Below are positions 27,050 to 34,894 of a stretch of DNA of 64,000 nt, in pieces. The position numbers and the translations under genes are program-made. The notes under the pieces were generated by a model. The model saw only the letters and a program-made list of their open reading frames with translations, made no database searches and was not told where the DNA came from. The DNA is taken from NCBI RefSeq assembly GCF_900117445.1, contig NZ_FPEJ01000009.1:186001-250000 (forward strand), in the 5' to 3' direction. Within the stretch, counting starts at the first letter, position 1. The number at the start of each line of letters is the position of its first letter. The stretch is from Hyphomicrobium sp. NDB2Meth4. Lineage in GTDB: Bacteria; Pseudomonadota; Alphaproteobacteria; Rhizobiales; Hyphomicrobiaceae.

Positions 27050-27469
27050 ATGGCCAAAGCTGGCTTTTACACGGGGTTTTTCGTTGTGGCCGCGGCGTTT
27101 GCCGCCGTCAGCGCCCCCGCCCGGGCGGAGACGCTGCAGTTCAAGGCCGACCTCAAGCCCGTTGCGGGGACCGGCAGCACCGGGTCGGGCATCGTGACGG
27201 CCGAATATGACACCGACAGCAAAAAGCTGACCTGGCGCGGCAGCTATACGATCAGCACCTATGCCACATCGGGGAGCTTCCATGGCCCCGCCAGCGGCCC
27301 GCGGAGCGGGTTTGTGCGCATGCGCAATATCGACAGCCCGTTCGAGGGGACTGCAATCCTATCGCCGCCGCAGGGCGAAGGGCTCGTCGCGGGCGAATGG
27401 ACAGTCGTCATCCGCACCGCGCGGTTTCCCAAGGGGGAACTGATCGGCCAGGTGGTGCGCGGTAACTAG
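27050..27469 (+). CDS. Exported CHRD domain protein
   Basis: The 139-residue product has a signal peptide (FYTGFFVVAAAFAAVSA, cut near ARA-ETL) and one CHRD domain: FKADLKPV, GSGIVTAEYDTDSKKLTWRG, SFHGPASGPRSG and GLVAGEWTVVIRT. The domain is named after chordin and occurs in many bacterial exported proteins of unknown function. GGAGGGG precedes the ATG at 27050; the longer frame from 27014 only adds residues before the signal peptide. It stands between the divergent aldolase gene and a small membrane protein gene. Confidence 0.85.
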   Translation: MAKAGFYTGFFVVAAAFAAVSAPARAETLQFKADLKPVAGTGSTGSGIVTAEYDTDSKKLTWRGSYTISTYATSGSFHGPASGPRSGFVRMRNIDSPFEGTAILSPPQGEGLVAGEWTVVIRTARFPKGELIGQVVRGN

Positions 27470-27559
27470 CGTTAATTTCCGCGCGAGAATGCCCCGGGAA
27501 CCCCGGGCGAGGAACGCGCATTAGCCTTCAAACGTCTCGGGTTTGAAGAGGTGCGTTTC

Positions 27560-27709
27560 ATGTCTGGTGAGAACTCACGAGCACCCTATCCCGCGGAGAA
27601 AGCGCGACAGGGTGAGATCATTCTCAGAACTCGCACTCAGCGCATCATCTTCATCGGCGGGCTGGCCGGCATGCTGATTGTCGGTCTGGTCGCCACGTTC
27701 ATGTGCTAA
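27560..27709 (+). CDS. Small single-pass membrane protein, 49 residues
   Basis: The product has a polar N-terminal half (MSGENSRAPYPAEKARQGE) and a C-terminal membrane segment (IIFIGGLAGMLIVGLVATF). AGAGG lies eight bases before the ATG. It ends 15 bases before the metallothionein-like gene, so they may be co-transcribed. The RQGEIILRTRTQRIIFI segment suggests a family of small tail-anchored proteins in related bacteria; the function is unknown. Confidence 0.65.
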   Translation: MSGENSRAPYPAEKARQGEIILRTRTQRIIFIGGLAGMLIVGLVATFMC

Positions 27710-27724
27710 TCGAGGGAGGGGCCG

Positions 27725-27955
27725 ATGCCCGTCTGCGATACCTGCGGCAACGATTACGACAAGGCCTTCAAGGTCACGAAGGCCGGCAAGACGATGACCT
27801 TCGACAGCTTCGAGTGTGCCATTACAGCGATGGCGCCAGTGTGCGCCCACTGCGGGTGCCGCGTTATCGGACACGGCGTCGAAGAGAGCGGCGGCAAGAT
27901 CTTTTGCTGCGCGCATTGCGCCGATCACGTGAAGGGCCTCAAGGACCGCGCGTAG
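27725..27955 (+). CDS. Cys-rich metal-binding protein, metallothionein-like
   Basis: The 76-residue protein has nine cysteines and several histidines. The first half (CDTCGNDYDKAF ... FDSFECAI) looks like a small zinc-ribbon or TRASH-type unit. The second half (CAHCGCRVIGHGVEESGG then FCCAHCADHVKG) follows the order of cysteines in bacterial metallothioneins of the SmtA/BmtA type: CxxCxC, a gap ending in a glycine and an aromatic residue, then CCxxCAxxH. It is probably a cytoplasmic zinc or cadmium buffer. GAGGGAGGGG lies upstream. The family match is from the motif pattern alone. Confidence 0.75.
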   Translation: MPVCDTCGNDYDKAFKVTKAGKTMTFDSFECAITAMAPVCAHCGCRVIGHGVEESGGKIFCCAHCADHVKGLKDRA

Positions 27956-27959
27956 TCGC

Positions 27960-28565
27960 TCAGGTCTGAAAAAGGCGGCGCTGCAGGAATTCGGCGTAGC
28001 TATCGTTCTGTGTATCGGCGATGCCAATTTTTTGCATCAGCGCTTCGGCTGCCAGCGGGTCGGCGGCTTCGATGGCGACGGTCTCTATCGCATCATCGCC
28101 GATGGTAAGATGCGTGAACTCGGCAACGCAATCTGCAGTATCGTACAGCGTGCGCTGCTTGACGACGACGATCGTCGCCAGGGCATGCTGATCGCCCAGC
28201 AGGGCCAATAGCGCGCTTTCGACGAGCGCACCTCGCTCGCCAATCTCGAGATCGAGGCCGAGCGCCGGCAGCACGATATTCTCGATGTCGGCAACGGAAA
28301 CCGGGAACTCGGCATCGAGTGGGCGCGCCCATTGATCGAGCAATCCACGGCGCGCCTGAAGCGTCTTCACCTGCAGGCGGCCGCCGCGGATCTTGACGTT
28401 CGATTCAATATTGAGGCGCGTGACGATGTAGGTTTCGCGGCTCTCGGGCAGCTGATTTCCTTGTGCCATGGCAGCGAGCGCATCGCGCACCGACGACAAG
28501 TCCGGGGCGAAGATGCGAAATTCGAAGCGGGTCTCGTCGGGTGCGAACTTCATTGTTGCGCTCAT
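27960..28565 (-). CDS. CYTH-fold-like protein in the kbl operon
   Basis: This 201-residue protein is not named confidently, but its residue order fits the CYTH (triphosphate tunnel) fold: alternating charges in FEFRIFAP near the start, ETYIVTR, VKIRGGRLQVKTL, VVVKQRTLY, CVAEFTHLTI and IETVAIEA, each a likely tunnel strand with inward-facing E, K or R. CYTH proteins act on triphosphates or bind phosphorylated nucleotides. Its ATG overlaps the kbl stop in an ATGA (28562-28565), so it is translationally coupled to kbl. An in-frame ATG at 28553 is another possible start. No signal peptide is visible. Confidence 0.7.
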   Translation of the reverse strand: MSATMKFAPDETRFEFRIFAPDLSSVRDALAAMAQGNQLPESRETYIVTRLNIESNVKIRGGRLQVKTLQARRGLLDQWARPLDAEFPVSVADIENIVLPALGLDLEIGERGALVESALLALLGDQHALATIVVVKQRTLYDTADCVAEFTHLTIGDDAIETVAIEAADPLAAEALMQKIGIADTQNDSYAEFLQRRLFQT

Positions 28566-29788
28566 GAGGTCGCGAAGCTGGCGAGAGCTGCCAGCGCTTC
28601 GTCAATGTCGGCGGTCGAGTGGTCGGCGCTGATCTGGAAGCGGATCTCCTCCTCGCCCTTAGGCACCACGGGAAACGCAAGGCCGGTCGCGAGGATGGCA
28701 TTGTCGCGCAAGTGCTTGACCAGGGCGATGGTGCGCATGGTGTCGCGCACGAGCAGCGGCACGACGGGATGCTCGCCCTCGACGGTTTCTAGCCCCTGCG
28801 CGCGCAGCCCCTCGCGGAAGCGGTTGGTCATGGCGCGCAGGTGGTCGAGCAGACCGCGGCCCTCGGCGCTGTCGACGCGGTCGACCGCGGTACGCGCGGC
28901 TTCGGCTTCCGACGGCGTAATGGGATTGGAGTAGATGTAGAAGGGCGAGGTTTCGCGGAGGTAGTCGATGACGGGCTGCGAGGTCGTCACGTATCCGCCG
29001 TTGACGCCGAACGCCTTGCCGAGCGTGCCAATGAGAACGTCCACCTGGGCGCCGACGACCTCCTCGGTGCCACGTCCTGTTTCGCCGAAAGCGCCAACGC
29101 CGTGCGAGTCGTCGGCGATGACGATGACACCCTCGGCGTAGAGGGGGTGGAACTGCTTGCAGATGCGCATGATCTCGTCGAGGCGCGCGTGGTCGCCCCG
29201 CATGGAGAAGACGCCATCGGTGACGACGACGGCGCGGCGGCACTTGTTGGTGTAGGCGCCCAGCTGGCGCGTCAACTCGTGATAATCGAGGTGCTTATAA
29301 ACGCGCTTCTCGGCGGGGCGCGCGAGCGCAATCGCGTTGATGATGGAGTTGTGATTGAGCTCATCGCTCAACACGAGCGTCTGGTCGGAAATGAGCGGGG
29401 GAAGCACGCCCATCACAGTTGCGTAGGCGGAGCTGAACAGCATCGCCGCCTCGCGGCCGTGGAAGGCGGCAAGGCGCTTTTCCAGTTTCACGTGCGGCGC
29501 CCAGGTTCCGGAGATGAAGCGCACGGCGCCAGGGCCGACGCCATAGCGGCGCACGGCTTCCTCCTCCGCTTCCAGCACGCGCGTTGCAAAGGAAAGGCCG
29601 AGGTAGCTGTTGGAGTTCATGCGCAGGAACGGGCGTGTGCCGTGGCCCTCGATGAGGAAGCGCGGGCCTTTGCCGGCGGTCGGCTCGACGATGCCGGTGG
29701 TGATGGACTCTGCTCCCTTAAGGCGCCCGGACGCATCGAACTCGCCGAGCTTCTCCTTGAGCAGCGGTGTCAGCTTTTCGATGGGCAT
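28562..29788 (-). CDS. kbl: 2-amino-3-ketobutyrate CoA ligase-like aminotransferase-fold enzyme
   Basis: The 408-residue PLP enzyme is of the alpha-oxoamine synthase family. Landmarks are NSNSYLGLS, GPGAVRFISGTWAPHVKLE, SDELNHNSIINAI, VTDGVFSMRGDHARL, DDSHGVGAFGETGRG and the Schiff-base lysine in GTLGKAFG. Kbl and AONS (BioF) are close relatives; RFISGTWAPHVKLE and the adjacent threonine-dehydrogenase-like gene favour Kbl, which splits 2-amino-3-ketobutyrate with CoA to glycine and acetyl-CoA. GGAGG lies upstream. It lies 28 bases after tdh and overlaps the CYTH-like gene by four bases. Confidence 0.85.
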   Translation of the reverse strand: MPIEKLTPLLKEKLGEFDASGRLKGAESITTGIVEPTAGKGPRFLIEGHGTRPFLRMNSNSYLGLSFATRVLEAEEEAVRRYGVGPGAVRFISGTWAPHVKLEKRLAAFHGREAAMLFSSAYATVMGVLPPLISDQTLVLSDELNHNSIINAIALARPAEKRVYKHLDYHELTRQLGAYTNKCRRAVVVTDGVFSMRGDHARLDEIMRICKQFHPLYAEGVIVIADDSHGVGAFGETGRGTEEVVGAQVDVLIGTLGKAFGVNGGYVTTSQPVIDYLRETSPFYIYSNPITPSEAEAARTAVDRVDSAEGRGLLDHLRAMTNRFREGLRAQGLETVEGEHPVVPLLVRDTMRTIALVKHLRDNAILATGLAFPVVPKGEEEIRFQISADHSTADIDEALAALASFATS

Positions 29789-29816
29789 TGGTGCCTCCGT
29801 TGGGTCGCGTTTCTCG

Positions 29817-30791
29817 TCAGTCGCGTTTCTTGCGCGAGCCCGTTTTGAGCTTGGCTTCGAGACGGGAGAGCATGTCGGCCGTCATGGCGCAAAGATCATA
29901 GTGCGGAGCCCAATCCCAGTCGGCGTGGGCGGCGCTATCGTCGAGCGAGCGCGGCCAGCTGTCGGCAATGGCCTGGCGAACGGGATCGACATCGTAGTCG
30001 ATGTCGAAGCTCGGGATATGCTGACGGATCGCGGCCGCGATGTCTTCAGGCGTCACGCTCATCGCGGTGATGTTATAGGCGTTGCGATAGCGCAGACGGT
30101 CGGCGTCGGCTGCCATGAGATGGATCATGCCGGCGATGGCATCGGGCATGTACATCATGTCAAGGCGCGTGTCGGCCGACAGGAAGCACGTGTAACGGCC
30201 GTAGCGCAGCGCGTGATAGAACATCTCGACGGCGTAGTCGGTGGTGCCGCCACCGGGCGCTGCAACGTACGAGACGAGACCGGGAAGACGAAGCCCGCGC
30301 GTGTCGATGCCGAAGCGCGATGCGTAGTAGTCGCACAGCAATTCGCCGGCCACCTTGGTGACGCCATAGATCGTCGTCGGGCGCTGGATCGTGACTTGCG
30401 GCGTGTGATCGCGTGGTGTCGAAGGGCCGAAAGCGCCGATGGAACTGGGAAAGAAGACCTGGCAGCCGTAGCCGCGTGCAACCTCGAGCACATTGTAAAG
30501 TCCGCTCATATTCACCTGCCAGGCGAACTGCGGGGCGGCTTCGGCGGACGCGGAGAGCAATGCTGCAAGGTGATAGATGGCGCCGATGTCGTGTCGGCGG
30601 ACGGCCTCGTGCAGCTGGTGCGGGTCAGTGCAGTCGAGGTGATCATAAGGGGCGAGCGCGGCGGCGCCGCTCGGCGGCAGCACTTTCAGATCGGTGGCGA
30701 TGACCTTTGCGGCGCCGTAGCGCTGGCGCAACGCCGGTACAAGCTCGGAGCCGATCTGCCCCAGCGCACCGGTCACCAGAATGTTCTTCAT
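29817..30791 (-). CDS. SDR-type L-threonine 3-dehydrogenase-like protein
   Basis: The 324-residue protein is an extended SDR: Rossmann motif TGALGQIG at the start, YHLAALLSASAEAAPQFAWQVN, FFPSSIGAFGP, the catalytic YGVTKVAGE, and substrate-loop features LDMMYMPDAIAGMIHLM. SDR-type threonine dehydrogenases share LLSASAE and MMYMPDAI. With kbl next door, the pair would carry threonine to glycine plus acetyl-CoA. GGAGG is five bases before ATG 30791. It follows lpsL by 28 bases in the same transcript direction. Confidence 0.85.
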   Translation of the reverse strand: MKNILVTGALGQIGSELVPALRQRYGAAKVIATDLKVLPPSGAAALAPYDHLDCTDPHQLHEAVRRHDIGAIYHLAALLSASAEAAPQFAWQVNMSGLYNVLEVARGYGCQVFFPSSIGAFGPSTPRDHTPQVTIQRPTTIYGVTKVAGELLCDYYASRFGIDTRGLRLPGLVSYVAAPGGGTTDYAVEMFYHALRYGRYTCFLSADTRLDMMYMPDAIAGMIHLMAADADRLRYRNAYNITAMSVTPEDIAAAIRQHIPSFDIDYDVDPVRQAIADSWPRSLDDSAAHADWDWAPHYDLCAMTADMLSRLEAKLKTGSRKKRD

Positions 30792-30819
30792 GCGTGCCTC
30801 CAAGGGCCGCGAGTAGAAC

Positions 30820-31827
30820 TCAGACGCCGTAGTAGCTGCGATACCACTCCACGAAGCGGGCGATGCCCTGATCGAGCGGCGTTGCCGGAGCAAACCCGAC
30901 GTCGGCGATCAGATCGTCGACATCGGCAAAAGTCGCCGGTACGTCCCCGGGTTGCATCGGCAAAAAGTTCTTCTTCGCCTCGCGACCCAGCGTCCGCTCG
31001 AGCACTTCGATGAAATGCATCAGCTCGACAGGACTGTGATTGCCAATGTTGTAGATTCGGTAAGGCGCCGAGGAAGTGGCCGGGTCGGGCGCGGCACCGC
31101 TCCAGGCAGGGTTCGGCCCGGGAATGCGGTCGGCAGTGCGCAGGACACCTTCGACGACGTCATCGATGTAGGTGAAGTCGCGGGCGTGGTGACCGTTGTT
31201 GAAGACGTCGATCGGCTCGCCAGCGAGGATCGCGCGCGTGAACTTGAAGAGTGCCATGTCCGGCCGGCCCCACGGGCCGTAGACGGTAAAAAACCGCAGG
31301 CCGGTGACGGGGAGCCGATAGAGGTGCGCGTAGGTGTGCGCCATCAGCTCGTTGGCCTTCTTGGAGGCGGCGTAGATGCTGAGCGGGTGATCGACGTTCT
31401 GATGCACGCTGAAGGGCATCGTCGTGTTGGCGCCGTAGACGGAGCTCGACGAGGCGAACACCAGATGCTCGACGCCATGGTGGCGGCAGCCTTCCAGCAC
31501 ATGCAGCGTGCCGACGATGTTGGAGTCGACGTAGGTGTGCGGGTGATCCATGCCGTAGCGCACGCCGGCCTGGGCAGCGAGGTGGATGACGCGCTGCGGG
31601 CGGGTGGCGGCGAATAGCCGTTCCATGCCGGCGCGGTCGGCAAGATCGAGCTTTTCAAACGAGAAGCCCGGGCGGCCAGCAAGCCCGGCAAGCCGCGCCT
31701 CCTTCAGGCTAACGTCATAATATGAATTGAGATTGTCGATGCCGACGACCTCGTGCCCGCGGCCCAGGAGGGCTGCCGCGGTATGGTAGCCGATGAACCC
31801 GGCCACTCCGGTCACGAGGATGCGCAT
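30820..31827 (-). CDS. lpsL: UDP-glucuronate 4-epimerase-like NAD-dependent epimerase
   Basis: The 335-residue extended SDR has the Rossmann motif [55 protein letters not shown], the catalytic YAASKKANE, and [20 protein letters not shown]. The [12 protein letters not shown] and QAGVRY blocks are typical of LpsL/WbnF-type UDP-glucuronic acid epimerases, which convert UDP-glucuronate to UDP-galacturonate for LPS or capsule. AAGGA is eight bases before the ATG. It heads the lpsL-tdh-kbl-CYTH gene row. The sugar specificity is inferred from the subfamily. Confidence 0.9.
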   Translation of the reverse strand: MRILVTGVAGFIGYHTAAALLGRGHEVVGIDNLNSYYDVSLKEARLAGLAGRPGFSFEKLDLADRAGMERLFAATRPQRVIHLAAQAGVRYGMDHPHTYVDSNIVGTLHVLEGCRHHGVEHLVFASSSSVYGANTTMPFSVHQNVDHPLSIYAASKKANELMAHTYAHLYRLPVTGLRFFTVYGPWGRPDMALFKFTRAILAGEPIDVFNNGHHARDFTYIDDVVEGVLRTADRIPGPNPAWSGAAPDPATSSAPYRIYNIGNHSPVELMHFIEVLERTLGREAKKNFLPMQPGDVPATFADVDDLIADVGFAPATPLDQGIARFVEWYRSYYGV

Positions 31828-32217
31828 GGGCTATATCCTTGGTTTTAGGCCGCTAGCCGCGTCCTCATGCCGCCGGCATATCGCCCAGCGCGGCTAAGTG
31901 ATACAGTGATTGGTGTCAAGCAGGCGCTAATAGATGCTGGCCGCATCGGCCGCGGGTCGCCATTGAATGCATGTTAGGGATGGCGACATATTGCGCGCCT
32001 CGTATGTGGCCGCGGCGCTAAGGTTCTCTAATCTTGGCCGCAATTATCCAAGAGGGTTACCGGCGCTCGTGGGTGTGTCTGACGGCGAATCCTGTCAGCG
32101 TTTGACTAAGTTCAAGTCGGGGTGCCCGAAAGCAGCCTATCCCGTGCGCAAAAATAATGTCACGGAAGCCGTCGCGCCGCATGGGCGCAGCAAATTTGGT
32201 TCTGGAGGGCTACACGC
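31828..32217. other. Divergent intergenic region, no gene seen
   Basis: This 390-base gap lies between the divergent lpsL and gmhA-like genes and must hold both promoters. No open frame with a start signal, no hairpin terminator and no repeat was found. Confidence 0.5.
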
Positions 32218-32826
32218 GTGTTGAAGGGCGTCGTCGAGGCAAAACCTACCGATCCCATTTCGACCTATTTCGATGAGCTCTACCGTGCGCTCGCCGCTGT
32301 CCGTGTGAGCGACAACGAGGGCAAGCCCCTGGATATTCAGGCGGGTTTCGAATGGGTCGCCGACACTGCCCGTGCCGCACACAAGGCCGGTAACAAGGTG
32401 GTGCTGATCGGCAATGGCGGCAGCGCCGCGATCGCCAGCCACCACGCGATCGAGTTCCTCAAGAACGGCGGCATCCGCGCCGTCTCGCTCAACGACCCCG
32501 CCGCCCTCACCTGCCTCAGCAACGACCTCGGTTATGCCAACGTGTTTTCCGAGCAGCTGAAACTGCAGGGTCTGCCGGGCGACCTTCTGCTGGCGATCTC
32601 CAGCTCGGGGCAGTCGGTGAACATCCTCAAGGCGGTCGAGGTGGCCCGCGCGAACGGCATGAAGATCGTGACTTTGAGCGGTTTTCAACCAGACAACCTG
32701 CTTCGCGGGCGTGGTGATGTGAATTTCTATGTTAATTCCAATCAATACGGGTTCGTAGAGGTTGCACATCACGCACTGATCCAGGCCATACTGGACATCT
32801 ACGTGTTTCCGCGGCGCTCCGCGTGA
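32218..32826 (+). CDS. SIS-domain sugar isomerase, GmhA-like
   Basis: The 202-residue protein has the phosphosugar-binding SIS fold in GmhA order: VVLIGNGGSAAIASHHAIEFLKNGG, NDPAALTCLSNDLGYANVFSEQL, LLLAISSSGQSVNILKAVEVA, and a C-terminal VAHHALIQAILD with the metal-ligand-like histidines. GmhA makes D-glycero-D-manno-heptose 7-phosphate from sedoheptulose 7-phosphate for LPS or glycan heptose. No other heptose genes (hldE, gmhB) are in the window. The start is a GTG at 32218 with GGAGGG eight bases upstream. Confidence 0.85.
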   Translation: MLKGVVEAKPTDPISTYFDELYRALAAVRVSDNEGKPLDIQAGFEWVADTARAAHKAGNKVVLIGNGGSAAIASHHAIEFLKNGGIRAVSLNDPAALTCLSNDLGYANVFSEQLKLQGLPGDLLLAISSSGQSVNILKAVEVARANGMKIVTLSGFQPDNLLRGRGDVNFYVNSNQYGFVEVAHHALIQAILDIYVFPRRSA

Positions 32827-32871
32827 GTTCGACGGCGCCCGGGAGGAAACGCCAAGCGGGAAGCCGATAGG

Positions 32872-34311
32872 ATGCCGAGCACCAAGCCCAATGCACTTCG
32901 AAGCGATGGGCAAGTGAAGTTCTGCTTTACCGATGCGACCGGAGCCGCGTCACTCGCCAGCCATCTGCGCGGTATGATGGCGTCGGCCACCGTAGAAGAA
33001 GCGGACTTTTCAGCCCTCCCCGACGTGGCGCTGGTTCTCGTCGATGCTGTGAGGGGATTTACATCCCAGGCTCGAAATGCCGTCGCAATGGCATGGACAG
33101 CCGGTGTTCCACACGTCATTCTCGCAGTGGCGGTCCATCCCTCCGACGATGCGTCGGTGATCGAAGAGACGATTTCCGCCTTCGAAGACTTTGCAGAGAA
33201 AACAGAGTTCGCATCAGCCGTTGCCGTTTCGCTGAGCCTCATCGCGCGAAATGGCAGGGACGTCTTGACGGACAGCAACTCTAAGCTCACCGCACATCTG
33301 ACACGCATCGCTTCAGCCGCGCTGCAGAACGCAGCAGAGCCCTCCGCCGCTGCTCCCGCGAGCGAGCAGTTCGCCGCCCACATCGGCTGCGTGTCGAAAC
33401 AGGACCTCATTCCCGGACGCGAGTACCGCTTGCGCATCTCCGGTCAGGAGACGCCGGCGAGCGTCAACGCGATCAAGTACCGGCTCGATCCCGACACGCT
33501 GCGCCGCGTGCCCGCGCGCACGTTGGCGCAAGGCGAGATCGGGGCCTGCACGATCGCAACCGACGTGCCGCTGGTTCTGGGTGGCGGGGATTCCGGGGAA
33601 GACGATTCGCGCTTCACGTTGAGCGATCTCTATACCGACGAAGTGGTGGCGGCGGGCACTGTCGACTTTGCGCTTCGGCGCGGCGTCAACGTGCACTGGC
33701 ATCCGTTCACGGTGACGAAGGAGCTGCGCGCGGCGGCGAAAGGACAGACGCCGTGCATCGTGTGGTTCACCGGATTGTCGGGAGCGGGCAAATCGACCGT
33801 CGCTAACCTCGTCGAAGGTTGGCTCGCGTTGCAGGGGCGGCACACATATCTGCTGGACGGCGATAACGTGCGCCACGGGCTCAACAAGGATCTCGGTTTC
33901 ACCGCGGCGGACAGGGTCGAGAACATCCGCCGCGTGGGCGAGGTGGCGCGACTATTTCTCGATGCAGGCACGATCGTGCTGTGCTCGTTCATATCGCCGT
34001 TCCGCGCAGAGCGCGAAGCCGTGCGCAGCCTCGTCGGCCCAGGCGAATTCTTCGAGGTTTACGTTACCGCGCCGCTGGATGTGTGCAAACGTCGCGACCC
34101 CAAAGGCCTTTATGCAAAGAGCCTCGCCGGGCATCTGCCCAACTTCACGGGTATCGACTCTCCTTACGAGGAACCAGAGGAGCCCGATCTCGTGATCGAT
34201 ACGACGACAGCCCCGGCGGCTGAACTCGCACAGCGCGTGGTCGCGCTGCTGCAGGCTCGCGGTATCGTTGCGAAGCCGGACGAACATTCAGGATCGCCCG
34301 GCAGCATCTGA
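32872..34311 (+). CDS. cysC: Adenylyl-sulfate kinase fused to a degenerate CysN
   Basis: The 479-residue protein ends in a complete APS kinase (about 290-470): P-loop GLSGAGKST at 301-309, DGDNVRHGLN, RVGEVARLF and FFEVYVTAPLDVCKRRDPKGLYAK. It converts APS to PAPS. The first 270 residues still follow the CysN (ATP sulfurylase GTPase subunit) layout: ALVLVDAVRGFTSQARNAVAMAWTAG resembles the G3-G4 region, and YRLRISGQETPASVNAIKYRLD plus AAGTVDFALRRGVNVHW match the C-terminal beta-barrel domain. The GTPase P-loop is missing and the G domain is short, so the CysN part cannot hydrolyse GTP. No cysD is nearby. Confidence 0.87.
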   Translation: MPSTKPNALRSDGQVKFCFTDATGAASLASHLRGMMASATVEEADFSALPDVALVLVDAVRGFTSQARNAVAMAWTAGVPHVILAVAVHPSDDASVIEETISAFEDFAEKTEFASAVAVSLSLIARNGRDVLTDSNSKLTAHLTRIASAALQNAAEPSAAAPASEQFAAHIGCVSKQDLIPGREYRLRISGQETPASVNAIKYRLDPDTLRRVPARTLAQGEIGACTIATDVPLVLGGGDSGEDDSRFTLSDLYTDEVVAAGTVDFALRRGVNVHWHPFTVTKELRAAAKGQTPCIVWFTGLSGAGKSTVANLVEGWLALQGRHTYLLDGDNVRHGLNKDLGFTAADRVENIRRVGEVARLFLDAGTIVLCSFISPFRAEREAVRSLVGPGEFFEVYVTAPLDVCKRRDPKGLYAKSLAGHLPNFTGIDSPYEEPEEPDLVIDTTTAPAAELAQRVVALLQARGIVAKPDEHSGSPGSI

Positions 34312-34450
34312 TCGCTGCAATCGCCTCACAAATCGGCAGAGTTATCCCCAACGTGTCCACAGGAACACATGTGCCACATTTGTTGCGTGCCCTGATGGTC
34401 GCCGCGGCTCGCCGTGCATACATTGCGGCGAGAGGGGAGATTCGCGGGGA

Positions 34451-34876
34451 ATGACAGTGATCTGGGGGCCATTCTCGGTTGTGGGCAAATTTGCCCTGAT
34501 CGGCATTGTGGTTGCCGGCGCGGCTGGCTGCTCCGCGGTGTCCGAACTCAGTGGTGCACCACGCGCGGGGTACCAGAACGACGGCACGTATGTTCTCAGT
34601 GCGCAGGAGCAGACATTAGGCTGTCGCGATTTGCGCGAGCGTCAGGTCAGCCTGCAAGAGCAGTTGCAGCAGCTCCCTTCGAAGGCCGTGCAGCAAATGC
34701 AGGAACTGCCCAAAACAGTCGTGGACGCGTGGGGCCGCCTCGTGGGCTCTCCCGATCAGGGTGTGCCGGCGCTCGCTGCGTACAACGAGGCGAAAGCGGA
34801 ATCCGAGGCGGTGAACCAAAGCCTTCACCAAAAGGGGTGCGGAACCTCGGTGGAGACAGCGTCGGTTCCCCGCTGA
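34451..34876 (+). CDS. Putative exported lipoprotein
   Basis: The 141-residue product has a hydrophobic N-terminus (VVGKFALIGIVVAGAAGCSA) with a Cys after AAG, a weak lipobox, so a lipid-anchored envelope protein is plausible. The mature part has ELSGAPRAGYQNDGTYVLSAQEQTLGC, a helical Gln-rich middle and another Cys near the end (KGCGTS), so a disulfide with the earlier Cys is possible. GGGGA lies close to the ATG. It is convergent with the WecA-like gene. No family was recognised. Confidence 0.6.
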   Translation: MTVIWGPFSVVGKFALIGIVVAGAAGCSAVSELSGAPRAGYQNDGTYVLSAQEQTLGCRDLRERQVSLQEQLQQLPSKAVQQMQELPKTVVDAWGRLVGSPDQGVPALAAYNEAKAESEAVNQSLHQKGCGTSVETASVPR

Positions 34877-34894
34877 TCCGGCAGGCCCGGACGA

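Noticed and set aside
29610-31013. 467-residue plus-strand open frame
   Set aside because: It is antisense to kbl and tdh and has no recognisable domain.
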